This document shows positions 18,494 through 27,064 of a DNA stretch of 42,320 bases, one piece after another. The DNA is from Gemmatimonadota bacterium. Its GTDB lineage: Bacteria > Gemmatimonadota > Gemmatimonadetes > Longimicrobiales > Gaopeijiaceae. Location: contig JAPPNM010000024.1 of NCBI GenBank assembly GCA_028873825.1, forward strand, positions 1 to 42,320, in the 5' to 3' direction. The position numbers were made by a program, and so were the translations under genes. How positions within the stretch are numbered: position 1 is the stretch's first letter; the number at the start of each line of letters is the position of its first letter. Under the pieces are notes generated by a model. The model ran no database searches, was not told the origin of the DNA, and was given only the letters and a program-made list of their open reading frames with translations.

Positions 18494-19824
18494 CAGCCCC
18501 CCGCCAGCGCCCCCAGCTCGTCCGCGTCCACCGGAAGGCCGGCGGTGAGCACCTCCGCTCCGTCGTCGGTGATCAGCACATCGTCCTCGATTCGGATCCC
18601 GGTTCCCGCGAGGCCGGGCGTTTCGGCGCCGCCGGGCGGAAAGTAGAGGCCCGGCTCCACGGTGAACACCATGCCCGGCTCGAGCCTGACCGGTCCCTCG
18701 CGGTCGCGGTAGGGTCCGGCGTCGTGCGTGTCCAGCCCGAGCCAGTGCGATGTCCGGTGAGGAAAGAACGGGCGGTGGAGCTTCTCCGCCACGACCTCCT
18801 CGAGGGGTCGCGCCAGGGCGCCGACGGCGACGAGTCCCTCCGCGACCTCCCGCACAACCGCTTCGTGAACCTCGTCGAGCGTTCCCCCCGGCGCGCACGC
18901 GGCCACCGCCGCCCGGTGAGCGTTCAGCACGATTTCGTACGCCTCGCGCCGCGCCCCCTCCAGCCTCCCGGAGGCGGGGACAGTTCGCGTGATGTCGGCG
19001 CAATAGCGGTCGAACTCGGCTCCCGCGTCCAGGAGAACCAGGTCGTCGGCGCGTATCCTCGAGTCGTTGGCCGCGTAGTGGAGGGTGCATGCGTTCGCCC
19101 CCGCGGCCACGATCGTCGCAAAGGCCGGGCCGTTCGCGCCCCGGCTCCGAAACCCGTACTCCAGCGCGGCCTCCACCTCCCACTCCCCGGCGCCCGCCCG
19201 GACCTTCGGCAACGCCTCCCTGAAGGCCGCCTCCGAGATCTTCGCGGCACGCCTCAAACGCGCTATCTCGGCGTGCTCCTTCCGGAGGCGCAACCCGTCC
19301 AGGATCGTGCCGGGGTCCGTCAGCCGCCACGGCCCGGCCCCCTCCCGCGGCCTGCGGCTCCGCGCGTTGCGGAGCGCCTCCCGAACCGCCCGGTCGCACG
19401 CCGGATGGGCCCCGAGCCTGTACCAGATCCCGTCTCCGCCGGCCAGCAGCGCCGGCGCCCGCGCGCGAAACTCCCCCACCGGAAAAACCCTGTCGGCACC
19501 GAACAGCGTCCGGGTTTCCTCCAGCTCGCGGCGCGGCCCGGTCCAGAGCTCCTTCTCCGGATCCCGTTCGGGCGCGAAGAGGACGAAACGGTCCTCGTTC
19601 GCGAAGCCCCGGAGGAGCGCAATGCCGTCCGGACGGTCCAACCCGGTCAGGTAGAGAAGCTCCGAATCCGGGCGGTGGCGGCACCCGGAGTCTCCGTTCC
19701 CGGACCGTGCCGGCGCGGCGGGAAGGACCATCGCCCCGTCGCCGAGCCGCGAAAACACCCGGTCCCGCCGGTGACCGTGGAGGACGGGCGGGAGCGGTTC
19801 GCGGCCACCCGGGCCGCGGCTCAC
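18493..19824 (-). CDS. pepP: Xaa-Pro aminopeptidase (M24B, aminopeptidase P)
   Basis: It cleaves N-terminal residues preceding proline. The N-terminal creatinase-like domain (DGAMVLPAAP, DSELLYLTGLDRPDG) is followed by a pita-bread catalytic domain with the five metal ligands in order: D and D in LLDAGAEFDRYCADITRTV, H in HRTSHWLGLDTHD, E in FTVEPGLYF and E in GIRIEDDVL. I choose the GTG at 19824 because it overlaps the S9 peptidase stop as GTGA and leaves a normal 443-residue protein; an upstream extension to 20016 is low complexity. No signal peptide is visible, so it is probably cytoplasmic. Together with the S9 enzyme it would finish peptide breakdown. Confidence 0.9.
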   Translation of the reverse strand: MSRGPGGREPLPPVLHGHRRDRVFSRLGDGAMVLPAAPARSGNGDSGCRHRPDSELLYLTGLDRPDGIALLRGFANEDRFVLFAPERDPEKELWTGPRRELEETRTLFGADRVFPVGEFRARAPALLAGGDGIWYRLGAHPACDRAVREALRNARSRRPREGAGPWRLTDPGTILDGLRLRKEHAEIARLRRAAKISEAAFREALPKVRAGAGEWEVEAALEYGFRSRGANGPAFATIVAAGANACTLHYAANDSRIRADDLVLLDAGAEFDRYCADITRTVPASGRLEGARREAYEIVLNAHRAAVAACAPGGTLDEVHEAVVREVAEGLVAVGALARPLEEVVAEKLHRPFFPHRTSHWLGLDTHDAGPYRDREGPVRLEPGMVFTVEPGLYFPPGGAETPGLAGTGIRIEDDVLITDDGAEVLTAGLPVDADELGALAGG

Positions 19825-22040
19825 CGCCTGCCCGTGTCGGCCGCGGCGCGCCTCCGGGGCGGGTTGTCGACCAGGAAGTGAACGAACCAGCTCCGGATCC
19901 GCTCCAGGCGGTCCGCCAGCAGCCACGGTTCCCCCGTCCGGGAAAGACCGTGCGACGAACGGGGATAGCGCACCATTTCCACGGGCACGCCCAGCTTCTT
20001 CAGCGACATGAACCACTGTTCGCCGTCGCCGATCGGCGTTCGGTAGTCGTTCTCGCTATGGATGATCAGGGTGGGCGCGGTGACGTTCTCGACATAGGAG
20101 ACCGGCGAGAGGCGGCGGTAGAGGTCGCGCTGCTCCCAAGGCGGTCCGTAGAACTCGTACTCGGTCAGTCCCTGTGCGTCCGAGGTGCCCCACCAGCTCT
20201 CCCAGTTGGCGATCGAGCGCGAGGTCACGGCCGCCTGGAAGCGGTCCGTGGTCGCGGTCAGCCAGTTGGTCATGAAGCCCCCGTAGCTTCCCCCCGAAAC
20301 GCCCAGGCGGTTCGCGTCGATCTCCGGGTACGCCGCCAGCGCCGCCTCGACGCCGGCCAGGTAGTCCTCCCGGTCCACGATGCCCCACTCCCCCCTCGTG
20401 GCGTACCGGAAGTCGTGGCCGTACCCGGAAGACCCTCTCGGGTTGGTGTAGAGAACGAAGAAACCCGCGGCCGAGAGGACGTGGAAGGTGGGGAAGAAGG
20501 TGTTGCCGTACGCCGAGTGAGGGCCGCCGTGAATCTTCAGGACCAGCGGATATGACCCGCCCGGACGATAGTTGACGGGCTTCACGACCCAGCCCTCGAT
20601 TTCCGTCCCGTCCTCGGCCGTCCAGGCCAGCCGCTCGGCGGGCATCAGCGTCACGCCGGACAGCCAGTCGTCGTTGAACCGGGTGAGCTTCTGCTCGCTC
20701 GTGCCGTCGGGCGCCCCCAGGTACAGCTCGGCGGGCGTGACGGCGTCGGTAGCGGTGAAGGCCATGACGTCTCCGGCGTCGGAGAAGGAAAAGGAGGACA
20801 GCCTGCGGGCGCCGCCGGTCACTTGCCGCACCTCCTCTCCGGGAGCGGCGCGGAAGAGGTGGCTGTTGCCGCCGGTCCCGGCGGAGAATCGGACCGCCTC
20901 CCCGTCGGCGGTCCAGTCCGGCGCCCCAGGCAGCAGGTCCCAGTCGGCGGTCAGGTTGGCGGGGACGCCCCGGAAGTGTCCGTCGGGACCCATTTCCGCG
21001 ACCATGAGGTCGGTCTGGCTCCCCCTCGCCGGCGTGGAGAGGAACGCCATACGGAGCCCGTCCGGAGAAACGGCGGGCGCGCGCTCGGTCCCCGGGTTCG
21101 AGGTGAGGCGGCGCACCGTGCCCCCACGGGCGTCGACCGCCCAGATGTCTCCCGAGTTCTCGATGTCGAGTTCGTCGTCCTCGCGTTCGTCCCCGGTGAA
21201 AAAGATGACGCTTCCGTCGCGGGACCAGACCGGGCCTCCCACGTCGAAGGACACCCGGGTGAGCTGCCGGGGCGTGCCCCCGGCCGCCTCGACGACCATG
21301 AGCTGGCGCTTCTCTCGCGTCAGGTAGTGCGGTTGCAGGGCGAGCCTCCCGTCCCGCTTGTAGCGCATGGACGTGACGACCCGGCCGTCGAACCGGGTCG
21401 CGTCGAGGGTCCGCGTCACGGCGTCCGGCGCGATCCGGCCCTCGCGCCCGGCCGCCTCGTCCGTTCCGTCTTCGGCCGACCCGCCGTCGTCCGGCGCCCC
21501 GACGAACGCGATCATGGATCCGTCGGGCGACCACACCGGGGCCCCGTCGACTCCCTCGATATGAAACGCCTCGCCCCCCGGCCCGCGCACGCGAAGGAAC
21601 CAGACCGCGTTGGGGTCGTCGCCGCGCGAGGACGAGAAGGCGAGCAGAGACCCGTCGGGAGACCAGCGCGGACCGCTCGAATCCTCGCCGGAGCTGGTGA
21701 CGGCGAAGGCGGCGCCGGCCGGGCGCCCGCCGGTCAACGGCTGCAACCAGATCTCACGGTGGCGCCGGTTCTCCTCTTCCGCCACCGTCGTGACCGTGAA
21801 GGCCACGTGGGCGCCGTCGGGCGCGACGGCGACGTCTCCGACGCCGACCAGGCGGTAGTACAGCTCCGGCGCGTAGCCCGGGTTCTGGGCGCTCAAACCG
21901 GCGGCCGCAAACGGTGCGCACGGAGCCGCGGCGGCTGCCGCGGCGGCCGCCAGACGGCGAAGCGCGCCGGCGGCGATCGCGGCCGGACGGCGATTCGCGT
22001 TCGGCGACGCGTGCCGCCGGAGCCTGATCGAAACGGTCAT
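19821..22040 (-). CDS. Secreted S9-family prolyl oligopeptidase / acylaminoacyl peptidase
   Basis: This 739-residue protein starts with an arginine-rich n-region and a long alanine stretch, a signal peptide ending about residue 50 (FAAAGLSAQ). A WD/TolB-like propeller follows, with repeated WSPDGS, WSRDGSVIFF and VSPDGLRMAF. The alpha/beta hydrolase domain carries the nucleophile in GVSGGSYGGFM, the acid in HSENDYRTPIGDGEQW and the His in RYPRSSHGLS. It should act in the periplasm or outside on peptides. It is first in an operon with the aminopeptidase P and MTHFR-like genes, linked by GTGA and TGATG overlaps. About 95 bases upstream of its start lies a copy of the dispersed element, oriented into this gene. 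Confidence 0.92.
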   Translation of the reverse strand: MTVSIRLRRHASPNANRRPAAIAAGALRRLAAAAAAAAAPCAPFAAAGLSAQNPGYAPELYYRLVGVGDVAVAPDGAHVAFTVTTVAEEENRRHREIWLQPLTGGRPAGAAFAVTSSGEDSSGPRWSPDGSLLAFSSSRGDDPNAVWFLRVRGPGGEAFHIEGVDGAPVWSPDGSMIAFVGAPDDGGSAEDGTDEAAGREGRIAPDAVTRTLDATRFDGRVVTSMRYKRDGRLALQPHYLTREKRQLMVVEAAGGTPRQLTRVSFDVGGPVWSRDGSVIFFTGDEREDDELDIENSGDIWAVDARGGTVRRLTSNPGTERAPAVSPDGLRMAFLSTPARGSQTDLMVAEMGPDGHFRGVPANLTADWDLLPGAPDWTADGEAVRFSAGTGGNSHLFRAAPGEEVRQVTGGARRLSSFSFSDAGDVMAFTATDAVTPAELYLGAPDGTSEQKLTRFNDDWLSGVTLMPAERLAWTAEDGTEIEGWVVKPVNYRPGGSYPLVLKIHGGPHSAYGNTFFPTFHVLSAAGFFVLYTNPRGSSGYGHDFRYATRGEWGIVDREDYLAGVEAALAAYPEIDANRLGVSGGSYGGFMTNWLTATTDRFQAAVTSRSIANWESWWGTSDAQGLTEYEFYGPPWEQRDLYRRLSPVSYVENVTAPTLIIHSENDYRTPIGDGEQWFMSLKKLGVPVEMVRYPRSSHGLSRTGEPWLLADRLERIRSWFVHFLVDNPPRRRAAADTGRR

Positions 22041-22134
22041 TCCCGACTCACGGTTCGGGGGAACGGATGGGGCCGGGGCGGCCCGCGGGCGGACGGCAAC
22101 CTACGATGGAGCACCGTTCCGGCTCAAGCCCCGG

Positions 22135-22228
22135 CAGCCCGCGGACAAGGCCCTCCCGGCGTTTGGCCGGCGATGCATCCGAACGGGGCCGCTTCGCTCG
22201 CCCGGTCACGAAGCAATGACGACATTCC
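22135..22228 (-). repeat. Dispersed ~95-bp element, copy A
   Basis: It aligns without gaps to copy B at 33864-33960. Over 93 aligned bases I count 18 differences. Shared blocks include GCCCGCGGAC, GCATCCGAAC and TTCGCTC. On the minus strand it encodes FGCIAGQTPGG and CPRAA, like copy B, but stops before reaching the S9 gene. Confidence 0.8.
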
Positions 22229-22370
22229 GTTCCGGGGCCGTGCCCGGCATGAATGCCGCGCCACGCACCGCGATATTACCTTCGATCGAATCCCACCGCA
22301 CCGGAATCGCGGCCAACCGGCCCATCGACCCGACCCGAGCTGATCCGTGAGCACCTAGTTTCAGCCCGCG

Positions 22371-22452
22371 GGGCGGCCGCTCGCGGCCATGGGAAATTCG
22401 AGCAAGCGGCGCATCCGCGTCGGACCCGCTCCGCCCACGGTCACAATGTAAT
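22371..22452 (-). repeat. Possible decayed copy of the dispersed element
   Basis: It has AGCCCGCGG near 22372, then ATTCGAGC and GCATCCGCG (22395-22416), then GGTCAC with AATG before the TonB promoter motif. The blocks occur in the same order as in copies A-C, but gaps are needed to align them. Confidence 0.35.
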
Positions 22453-22476
22453 GTTTGCTTGACATAATGTAATGTT
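22445..22476 (+). promoter_or_regulatory. Promoter-like motif with 21-bp-spaced direct repeat, TonB receptor
   Basis: AATGTAATGTT occurs at 22445-22455 and again at 22466-22476, exactly 21 bp apart, with TTGACA (22459-22464) between. A weak -10 (TACTCA, 22482) would fit at 17-bp spacing. The same arrangement precedes the tolC operon. Two-turn spacing suggests a site for a dimeric regulator as well as RNA polymerase. The first ATG of the receptor lies inside the second repeat. Confidence 0.6.
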
Positions 22477-24631
22477 CTCTTTACTCATCGCACGCTCGAG
22501 GCTTCGCTCGTCCGCGCGCGTTCCGTCCCGCGCGCCGGTTCGTTCGTCGGTCCCGATGACGTTGGCCGCCGCGGCCCTGTCGTTCGCGCCCGCCTCCGCC
22601 CGGCCCCAGGATGTCCCGGGCGACACGGCCGCCCTGGCGCCGATCGTCGTGTCGGTGCTCAGGTCGCCGGTGCGTCTGGACCGGCTGCCGTTCTCGGCCT
22701 CCGTGATCGCCGGCCCCGCCCTCGCCGAAGGCAACTCGGGCCTCTTCATCGAAGAAGCGCTTCACGCCCTGCCGGGAGTGAGGGTGCAGAACCGCTACAA
22801 CGCCTCCACGGGCGAGAGAATCTCGATCCGCGGCTTCGGCGCGCGGTCGCAGTTCGGCGTGCGCGGCATCAAGATCCTCGTCGACGGGATTCCGGCGACC
22901 CTTCCCGACGGCCAGACCACCCTCGATCACCTGGACATCGGTTCGCTCGTGCGGGTGGAGGCGCTCCGGGGCCCGTCGGCGGCCCTCTACGGGAACGGCG
23001 CGGGCGGCGTCATCCTCTTTCGCAGCGTACCGCCGCACGCGGGCGCCTATCGGCACGACGCCTCCGTGGTGGCCGGCTCCCACGGTCTGCTGAGGCTGCA
23101 GACCACCGGTTCGGGCACCGCGGGCGGGGTCGGATTTCGAGCCAGCGCGGCCCGGAGCGTCTTCGACGGATTCCGAAACAACACCTCCGAATCGGGGGAG
23201 GATCCGTACAGCCGGGCGGAGCGGACGACGATCAACGCCGCCCTGACCTCGCGGACGGCGGGCGGCACGCTGACGGTGCAGCTCGGAGGCGTGGATCTCG
23301 GCGCTCTCAACCCCGGTTCCCTGCCCGCCGAGCTCTTCGACAAGGGCAGCGACCAGGCCTGGGGCTTCAACGTCGCCCGGCGGACCCGCAAGAACGTCAG
23401 GCAGGTCCAGGCGGGTGTGGGCTGGAGCGGTTCCGCGGGCGGTCTGGAGGGGACGCTGGCGGCGTACGGCGTGCGGCGCGAGCTGGACAACCCCATCCCG
23501 AGCAGCGTGGTCGAGCTGCGCAGAAACGGCGGAGGCGCGCGGCTGGCGCTGGCACGGGAGTGGGGGGAAGGCGGTCGCGGGGGACGAGTCGACTTCGGGG
23601 TCGAGGGGGAGTTCCAGAGCGACGACCGCAGGAACTTCGTCAACGACGGCGGCCAGGCCGGCGCGCTGACCCTGGACCAGGAGGAGCGCGTCCGCGCGGC
23701 AGCCGTCTTCGGCCGGCTCCGCCTGTCCCTCTCCGGGCGCCTGGACGCCATGGCGGCGTTGCGTCTGGACCGTTTCGACTTCGCCGCCGACGATCACCTG
23801 ATGGCCGCCGGAAATCCCGACGACTCGGGAGAACGCGGCATGGGCGGGCTGAGCCCGTCGCTCGGGTTCCACTTCGACCTTGGCGGCCACGGCGTGTTCG
23901 CTTCCGTCGCGCACTCCTTCGAAACCCCCACCACCACCGAGCTCTCGAACCGGCGCGACCGGGCGGGCGGGTTCAACCCGGAGCTGGAGCCGCAACGGGG
24001 ATGGACGCTCGAAGCCGGGATCCGCGGCGTGGCGGGAGGCCGCTCCGCCTACGACGTCGCGGTCTTCGCGACCGCGTTGAAGGGCCAGCTCGTCCCCTTC
24101 GAGGTCCAGTCGGTCCCGGGGCGGCGATTCTACCGCAACGCCGGCCGGTCGACGGTGCGGGGCTTCGAGTTCTCCACTCGAACCGCGCTCTCCCAGCTGC
24201 TCGCGATTCGACTGGCGTACGGGTACGTGGACGCGCGCTTCACCGACTTCCAGGCCGGGAACGGCGTCTTCGACGGCAACCGCGTCCCGGGGATCGCGCC
24301 GCACCGGCTCGAGGCCTCGCTGCGGGCCGGCCGCGGCGCATGGTTCGCGGAAGTGCGCGTCGAGACCAGGGGCGAGGTGCCGGCCAACGACGCCAACGAC
24401 GCCGCCGCGCGGGGTCATACGCTGGTGGGGATGCGCGTCGGAGCGACGGGGATCCGGGCGGGCGGACTGGCGCTGTCGCCGTTTGCGGCCGTCACCAACG
24501 TCGCGAACAGGCGTCACGCCTCCTCGGTGGTGGTCAACGCCTTCGGCGGGCGGTATTTCGAACCCGGGCCCGGCCGGGGGGGCCACCTGGGGCTGTCGCT
24601 GAGATGGGAGCGCGCTCCCGGGGCGCGATAG
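22472..24631 (+). CDS. TonB-dependent outer-membrane receptor
   Basis: This 719-residue protein has an N-terminal signal peptide whose hydrophobic part is MTLAAAALSFAPASA. It carries a TonB-box-like PIVVSVLRSPV and a plug domain (ALPGVRVQNRYN, ISIRGFGARSQFGVRG, LVDGIPATLPDGQT, GPSAALYGNGAGGVI). A beta-barrel of alternating strands follows to the C-terminus. It imports an unknown ligand, perhaps a siderophore, cobalamin or sugar, using TonB energy. It lacks the N-terminal carboxypeptidase-like domain of SusC types. The ATG at 22472 lies within the promoter-like motif, so the ATG at 22556 (28 codons later, at the signal core) could be the real start. The 3' end overlaps the phosphodiester glycosidase gene by 118 bases, tail to tail. 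Confidence 0.92.
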   Translation: MFSLLIARSRLRSSARVPSRAPVRSSVPMTLAAAALSFAPASARPQDVPGDTAALAPIVVSVLRSPVRLDRLPFSASVIAGPALAEGNSGLFIEEALHALPGVRVQNRYNASTGERISIRGFGARSQFGVRGIKILVDGIPATLPDGQTTLDHLDIGSLVRVEALRGPSAALYGNGAGGVILFRSVPPHAGAYRHDASVVAGSHGLLRLQTTGSGTAGGVGFRASAARSVFDGFRNNTSESGEDPYSRAERTTINAALTSRTAGGTLTVQLGGVDLGALNPGSLPAELFDKGSDQAWGFNVARRTRKNVRQVQAGVGWSGSAGGLEGTLAAYGVRRELDNPIPSSVVELRRNGGGARLALAREWGEGGRGGRVDFGVEGEFQSDDRRNFVNDGGQAGALTLDQEERVRAAAVFGRLRLSLSGRLDAMAALRLDRFDFAADDHLMAAGNPDDSGERGMGGLSPSLGFHFDLGGHGVFASVAHSFETPTTTELSNRRDRAGGFNPELEPQRGWTLEAGIRGVAGGRSAYDVAVFATALKGQLVPFEVQSVPGRRFYRNAGRSTVRGFEFSTRTALSQLLAIRLAYGYVDARFTDFQAGNGVFDGNRVPGIAPHRLEASLRAGRGAWFAEVRVETRGEVPANDANDAAARGHTLVGMRVGATGIRAGGLALSPFAAVTNVANRRHASSVVVNAFGGRYFEPGPGRGGHLGLSLRWERAPGAR

Positions 24632-25530
24632 GCGACTCCGCAGTCCGATCCGTCGCGCACCAGCCACAGGCTGTTTCCGACCGGTCGCTCGCCCGTGACG
24701 TCCGAGGGCGTGCTGACCAGCCGTCTCCCCAGAGCCATCGCCGAGGAACCGCCTCCGTCCAGGTTGAGCGCCTCGGCGACACCCAGCGACTCGAGGAGTT
24801 CGGTCAGCTCGGGAAGCGTCATGCCCGCCGAGCGCGCGTTGCGGCGCCCGTCGACCACGACCAGCCAGAGGAGACCGTGCCGCGGGCCGTAGCCCACCGC
24901 CGTTCGCGGATGACGCACCGCCGCGAACTGCGGTCTCTCCGCGACTCCGAGGTCGTCCACCCGAACCCCCGAGTCCAGGAGCTCTGGGAATCCGCCGACG
25001 ACCTGGAGCCCCGCCGCCGGGTCGCCGGCCCAGCCGGACACGGTGTCGGAACCGATCCTCGGGGTTCGGCCCGAGTCCCACGCGATGGCCGGGCGGGTGG
25101 AGGAGCGTCGCGTGTTCGCCGTGACCTCCGGCCCGGCCGGGGATCCGTCCGGCGCGAAGAAATCCCCGTTCACGCCGGCCAGGGGAGTGACTTCGCCGCG
25201 CGGAGCCATCGCGGTGACGGTCTTGCGCGTGCGGGTGACCCCGTCCTCTCCCACCGCGGGCACGACGGCGAGCTCGAGCTCGCAGCGGGTCAGGTCCGCC
25301 GACACCAAATGCACGGCCCACGGCCCCCGGGCGGACCAGGCGAAATGGTAGAAGACGCCGTCGCCGACGAGCTCGGTGCGAAGGGAGTCGGGATCGAGCC
25401 ACGCCAGCGCGGGAGAGGGAAGCGACGGCCCGGCGGCGCCGCTCCGGTCCGCAAGCGCGCAGGCGGACGAGGCGACGGCCATGGCGGCAACCAGCGCGGC
25501 CGGTCCGCGCCCCGGCAACGCCGCTCGCAC
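24514..25530 (-). CDS. Phosphodiester glycosidase / NAGPA-domain protein (exported)
   Basis: The conserved NAGPA signatures are GVNGDFF near the first third and ALNLDGGGSSAM near the end, with VVVDGRRNARSAGMTLPELT between. These mark the phosphodiester glycosidase (formerly DUF2233) fold. The substrate is unknown; in bacteria it is probably a cell-surface polymer. A GTG at 25530 gives a signal peptide or lipoprotein leader (AALVAAMAVASSAC); ATG 25482 and GTG 25588 are alternatives. The last ~39 codons overlap the end of the TonB receptor on the other strand; they lie beyond the conserved domain. It is divergent from the secreted protein at 25747. Confidence 0.82.
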   Translation of the reverse strand: MRAALPGRGPAALVAAMAVASSACALADRSGAAGPSLPSPALAWLDPDSLRTELVGDGVFYHFAWSARGPWAVHLVSADLTRCELELAVVPAVGEDGVTRTRKTVTAMAPRGEVTPLAGVNGDFFAPDGSPAGPEVTANTRRSSTRPAIAWDSGRTPRIGSDTVSGWAGDPAAGLQVVGGFPELLDSGVRVDDLGVAERPQFAAVRHPRTAVGYGPRHGLLWLVVVDGRRNARSAGMTLPELTELLESLGVAEALNLDGGGSSAMALGRRLVSTPSDVTGERPVGNSLWLVRDGSDCGVAYRAPGARSHLSDSPRWPPRPGPGSKYRPPKALTTTEEA

Positions 25531-25746
25531 GCCGCGCGCGCGTCGTCCAAGGGCTGCCGGGGGTCCGAACGGAGTCGATCTGGACACGTGAAACGGCGCG
25601 GCGGGATGGGAAGCATGCACCGAGCTTGGGGCCGGGGGCGGGCCGTAATGATAAGGCCGCCGGCTCGGCCGCGGGGAGGGGCGCACCCGGGAAGACCCGT
25701 CAACCGGGCTGGAATCCCGTCCTCCGAGTCCGTATACTCCCGCGCC

Positions 25747-26274
25747 ATGGCGCCGCCGCCCCCCTCCCCCGCCCGCACCCCGCAAGCCGCGCTGTCGCGC
25801 GCGACGCTCGCGATCCTAATGGCCGCCGCGTATTTCGCCGCAGCGGCGGACGGCGCCCGCGCCCAGTACCGCTTCGGCCTGTCGTTGGGCGGGGCGAGCA
25901 CGGTGGCGCTCCTCGTCGAGTATCGCCGCGACCACCGGGGGCTGGAGGTGCAGGCGGGAACCTGGCGGTTCCGGGACATCAGCCTGTCCGTCACCGGAAA
26001 GCAGTACGTGGGTTCCTACGCGGCGGAACCCTTCCTGGGCGTGGGGCTCTGGGCCATCGCCGCCCGGGCGGCGGAAGGGACCGGCTACGGCCTCATCGGG
26101 CGCATGCCCGCCGGGGTGGACTGGGCCGTGGCGACGCGGCACTCGGTCGCTCTCACCGTCTACCTCAACCGCGCCCTCGCCCTCAAGCGCCCCGACCCGG
26201 AGGACCGGCGCCCGCCCCGCAAGGCCCTGATTCCCCTGCCGGAGGTCAGCTACCGCCGGCAGTTCGGGAGCTGA
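25747..26274 (+). CDS. Small secreted protein of unknown function
   Basis: This 175-residue protein has a clear signal peptide (LAILMAAAYFAAA, cleavage near ARAQ) and then alternating hydrophobic segments (FGLSLGGASTVALLVEYRR, LSVTGKQYVGSYAAEPFLG, HSVALTVYLNRAL) that could form a small outer-membrane barrel. It ends EVSYRRQFGS, and a terminal aromatic/strand segment fits that idea. I do not recognise a family. The ATG at 25747 is chosen because the signal peptide follows it. The upstream frame is open but arginine/glycine-rich and antisense to real genes. It lies 112 bases before the ECF sigma gene, so co-expression is possible. Confidence 0.6.
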   Translation: MAPPPPSPARTPQAALSRATLAILMAAAYFAAAADGARAQYRFGLSLGGASTVALLVEYRRDHRGLEVQAGTWRFRDISLSVTGKQYVGSYAAEPFLGVGLWAIAARAAEGTGYGLIGRMPAGVDWAVATRHSVALTVYLNRALALKRPDPEDRRPPRKALIPLPEVSYRRQFGS

Positions 26275-26386
26275 GCGGACAACCCCCGGAGGGAATCCTC
26301 CCGGCCCGGCGCCTCGCCGCCCCCGGTGCTTGCGCGGGTTCGTCCGCGGGCCGCCGGGGCAACCGTAGTCGCCGGGTCCGCGTCTC

Positions 26387-27064
26387 ATGAACGATCACAA
26401 CGCCGGGACGGCGCGTGCCGCGACAGGAACAACTGGGGCGGATTCCGGGAACTGCGCGCCGGTAGCCGCCGTCGAACCGGATTCGCGGAACGCCAGCTTG
26501 GAAACCAGAGACATCGAAGCCCAACTGATCCGCCGCGCGTGCGAGGGGGACGGCCGCGCCGTCCGCGCGCTCTACGACAGGTACTCCCCCAGGGTGTACG
26601 CTGTGGTGCGGCGGATCGCGGGCGACGACGACCTGGCGGAGGACTACGCCCAAGAAGCGTGGATCCGGGCCATCCGGGCCCTCCCCACCTTCCGCGGCGA
26701 AGCCCGGTTCTCCACTTGGCTGCACCGGATCGCCGTCAATTCGGCGCTCCAGGCGGTCAGGAAGGACAAGACGAGAAGGAAGCGCGAGGCGCCGCTCCCG
26801 GACGTCATTCCGGTGCCGCCCCGGGTCGGCGACACGCTGATGGCCCGCAAGCTGGAGGAGGCGCTGGCGGCGTTGCCGGAAGGCATGAGAAAGGTGTTGA
26901 TCCTTCACGACGTGGAAGGCTACACCCACGAGGAGATCGGCACCGCCTTGGGAGTTACGTCGGGCACTTCGAAGAGCCAACTCTTCAAGGCGCGGGCCAA
27001 GATGCGGAAGATGCTGAAGGGACACGAGACTCGTCCCAAGGAAATCGAAGCATGGAGCGTTTGA
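26387..27064 (+). CDS. ECF-type RNA polymerase sigma factor
   Basis: Region 2 spans about residues 55-125 (ALYDRYSPRVYAVVRR, DLAEDYAQEAWIRAIRALP, FSTWLHRIAVNSAL), which binds core polymerase and the -10. Region 4 spans 160-215 (LPEGMRKVLILHDVEGYTHE, EIGTALGVTSGTSKSQLFKA), a helix-turn-helix for the -35. The 40-residue N-terminal extension is low complexity. The gene overlaps the next by 13 bases; that neighbour has one membrane span and is a likely anti-sigma factor. This arrangement indicates an envelope-signal-responsive regulator. The target promoters are not known. Confidence 0.93.
   Translation: MNDHNAGTARAATGTTGADSGNCAPVAAVEPDSRNASLETRDIEAQLIRRACEGDGRAVRALYDRYSPRVYAVVRRIAGDDDLAEDYAQEAWIRAIRALPTFRGEARFSTWLHRIAVNSALQAVRKDKTRRKREAPLPDVIPVPPRVGDTLMARKLEEALAALPEGMRKVLILHDVEGYTHEEIGTALGVTSGTSKSQLFKARAKMRKMLKGHETRPKEIEAWSV

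Larger units (their letters stand above)
22041..22471. other. Divergent intergenic region between S9 peptidase and TonB receptor
   Basis: These 431 bases hold no gene I can support beyond a 33-codon open frame inside the repeat (22124-22225, minus). They contain copy A of the dispersed element, a probable decayed copy (22371-22452) and the AATGTAATGTT promoter-like motif at the TonB end. The S9 side shows no equivalent AT-rich promoter. Confidence 0.6.

Noticed and set aside
17579-19684. MTHFR-like protein extended to 701 residues
   Set aside because: The upstream 400 residues are a shifted frame of the aminopeptidase P gene; the ATG at 18493 abuts that gene's stop.
23560-26274. 904-codon plus-strand frame
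   Set aside because: Only its last 176 codons (from 25747) look like protein; the rest is a shifted frame of the TonB receptor and antisense of the glycosidase.
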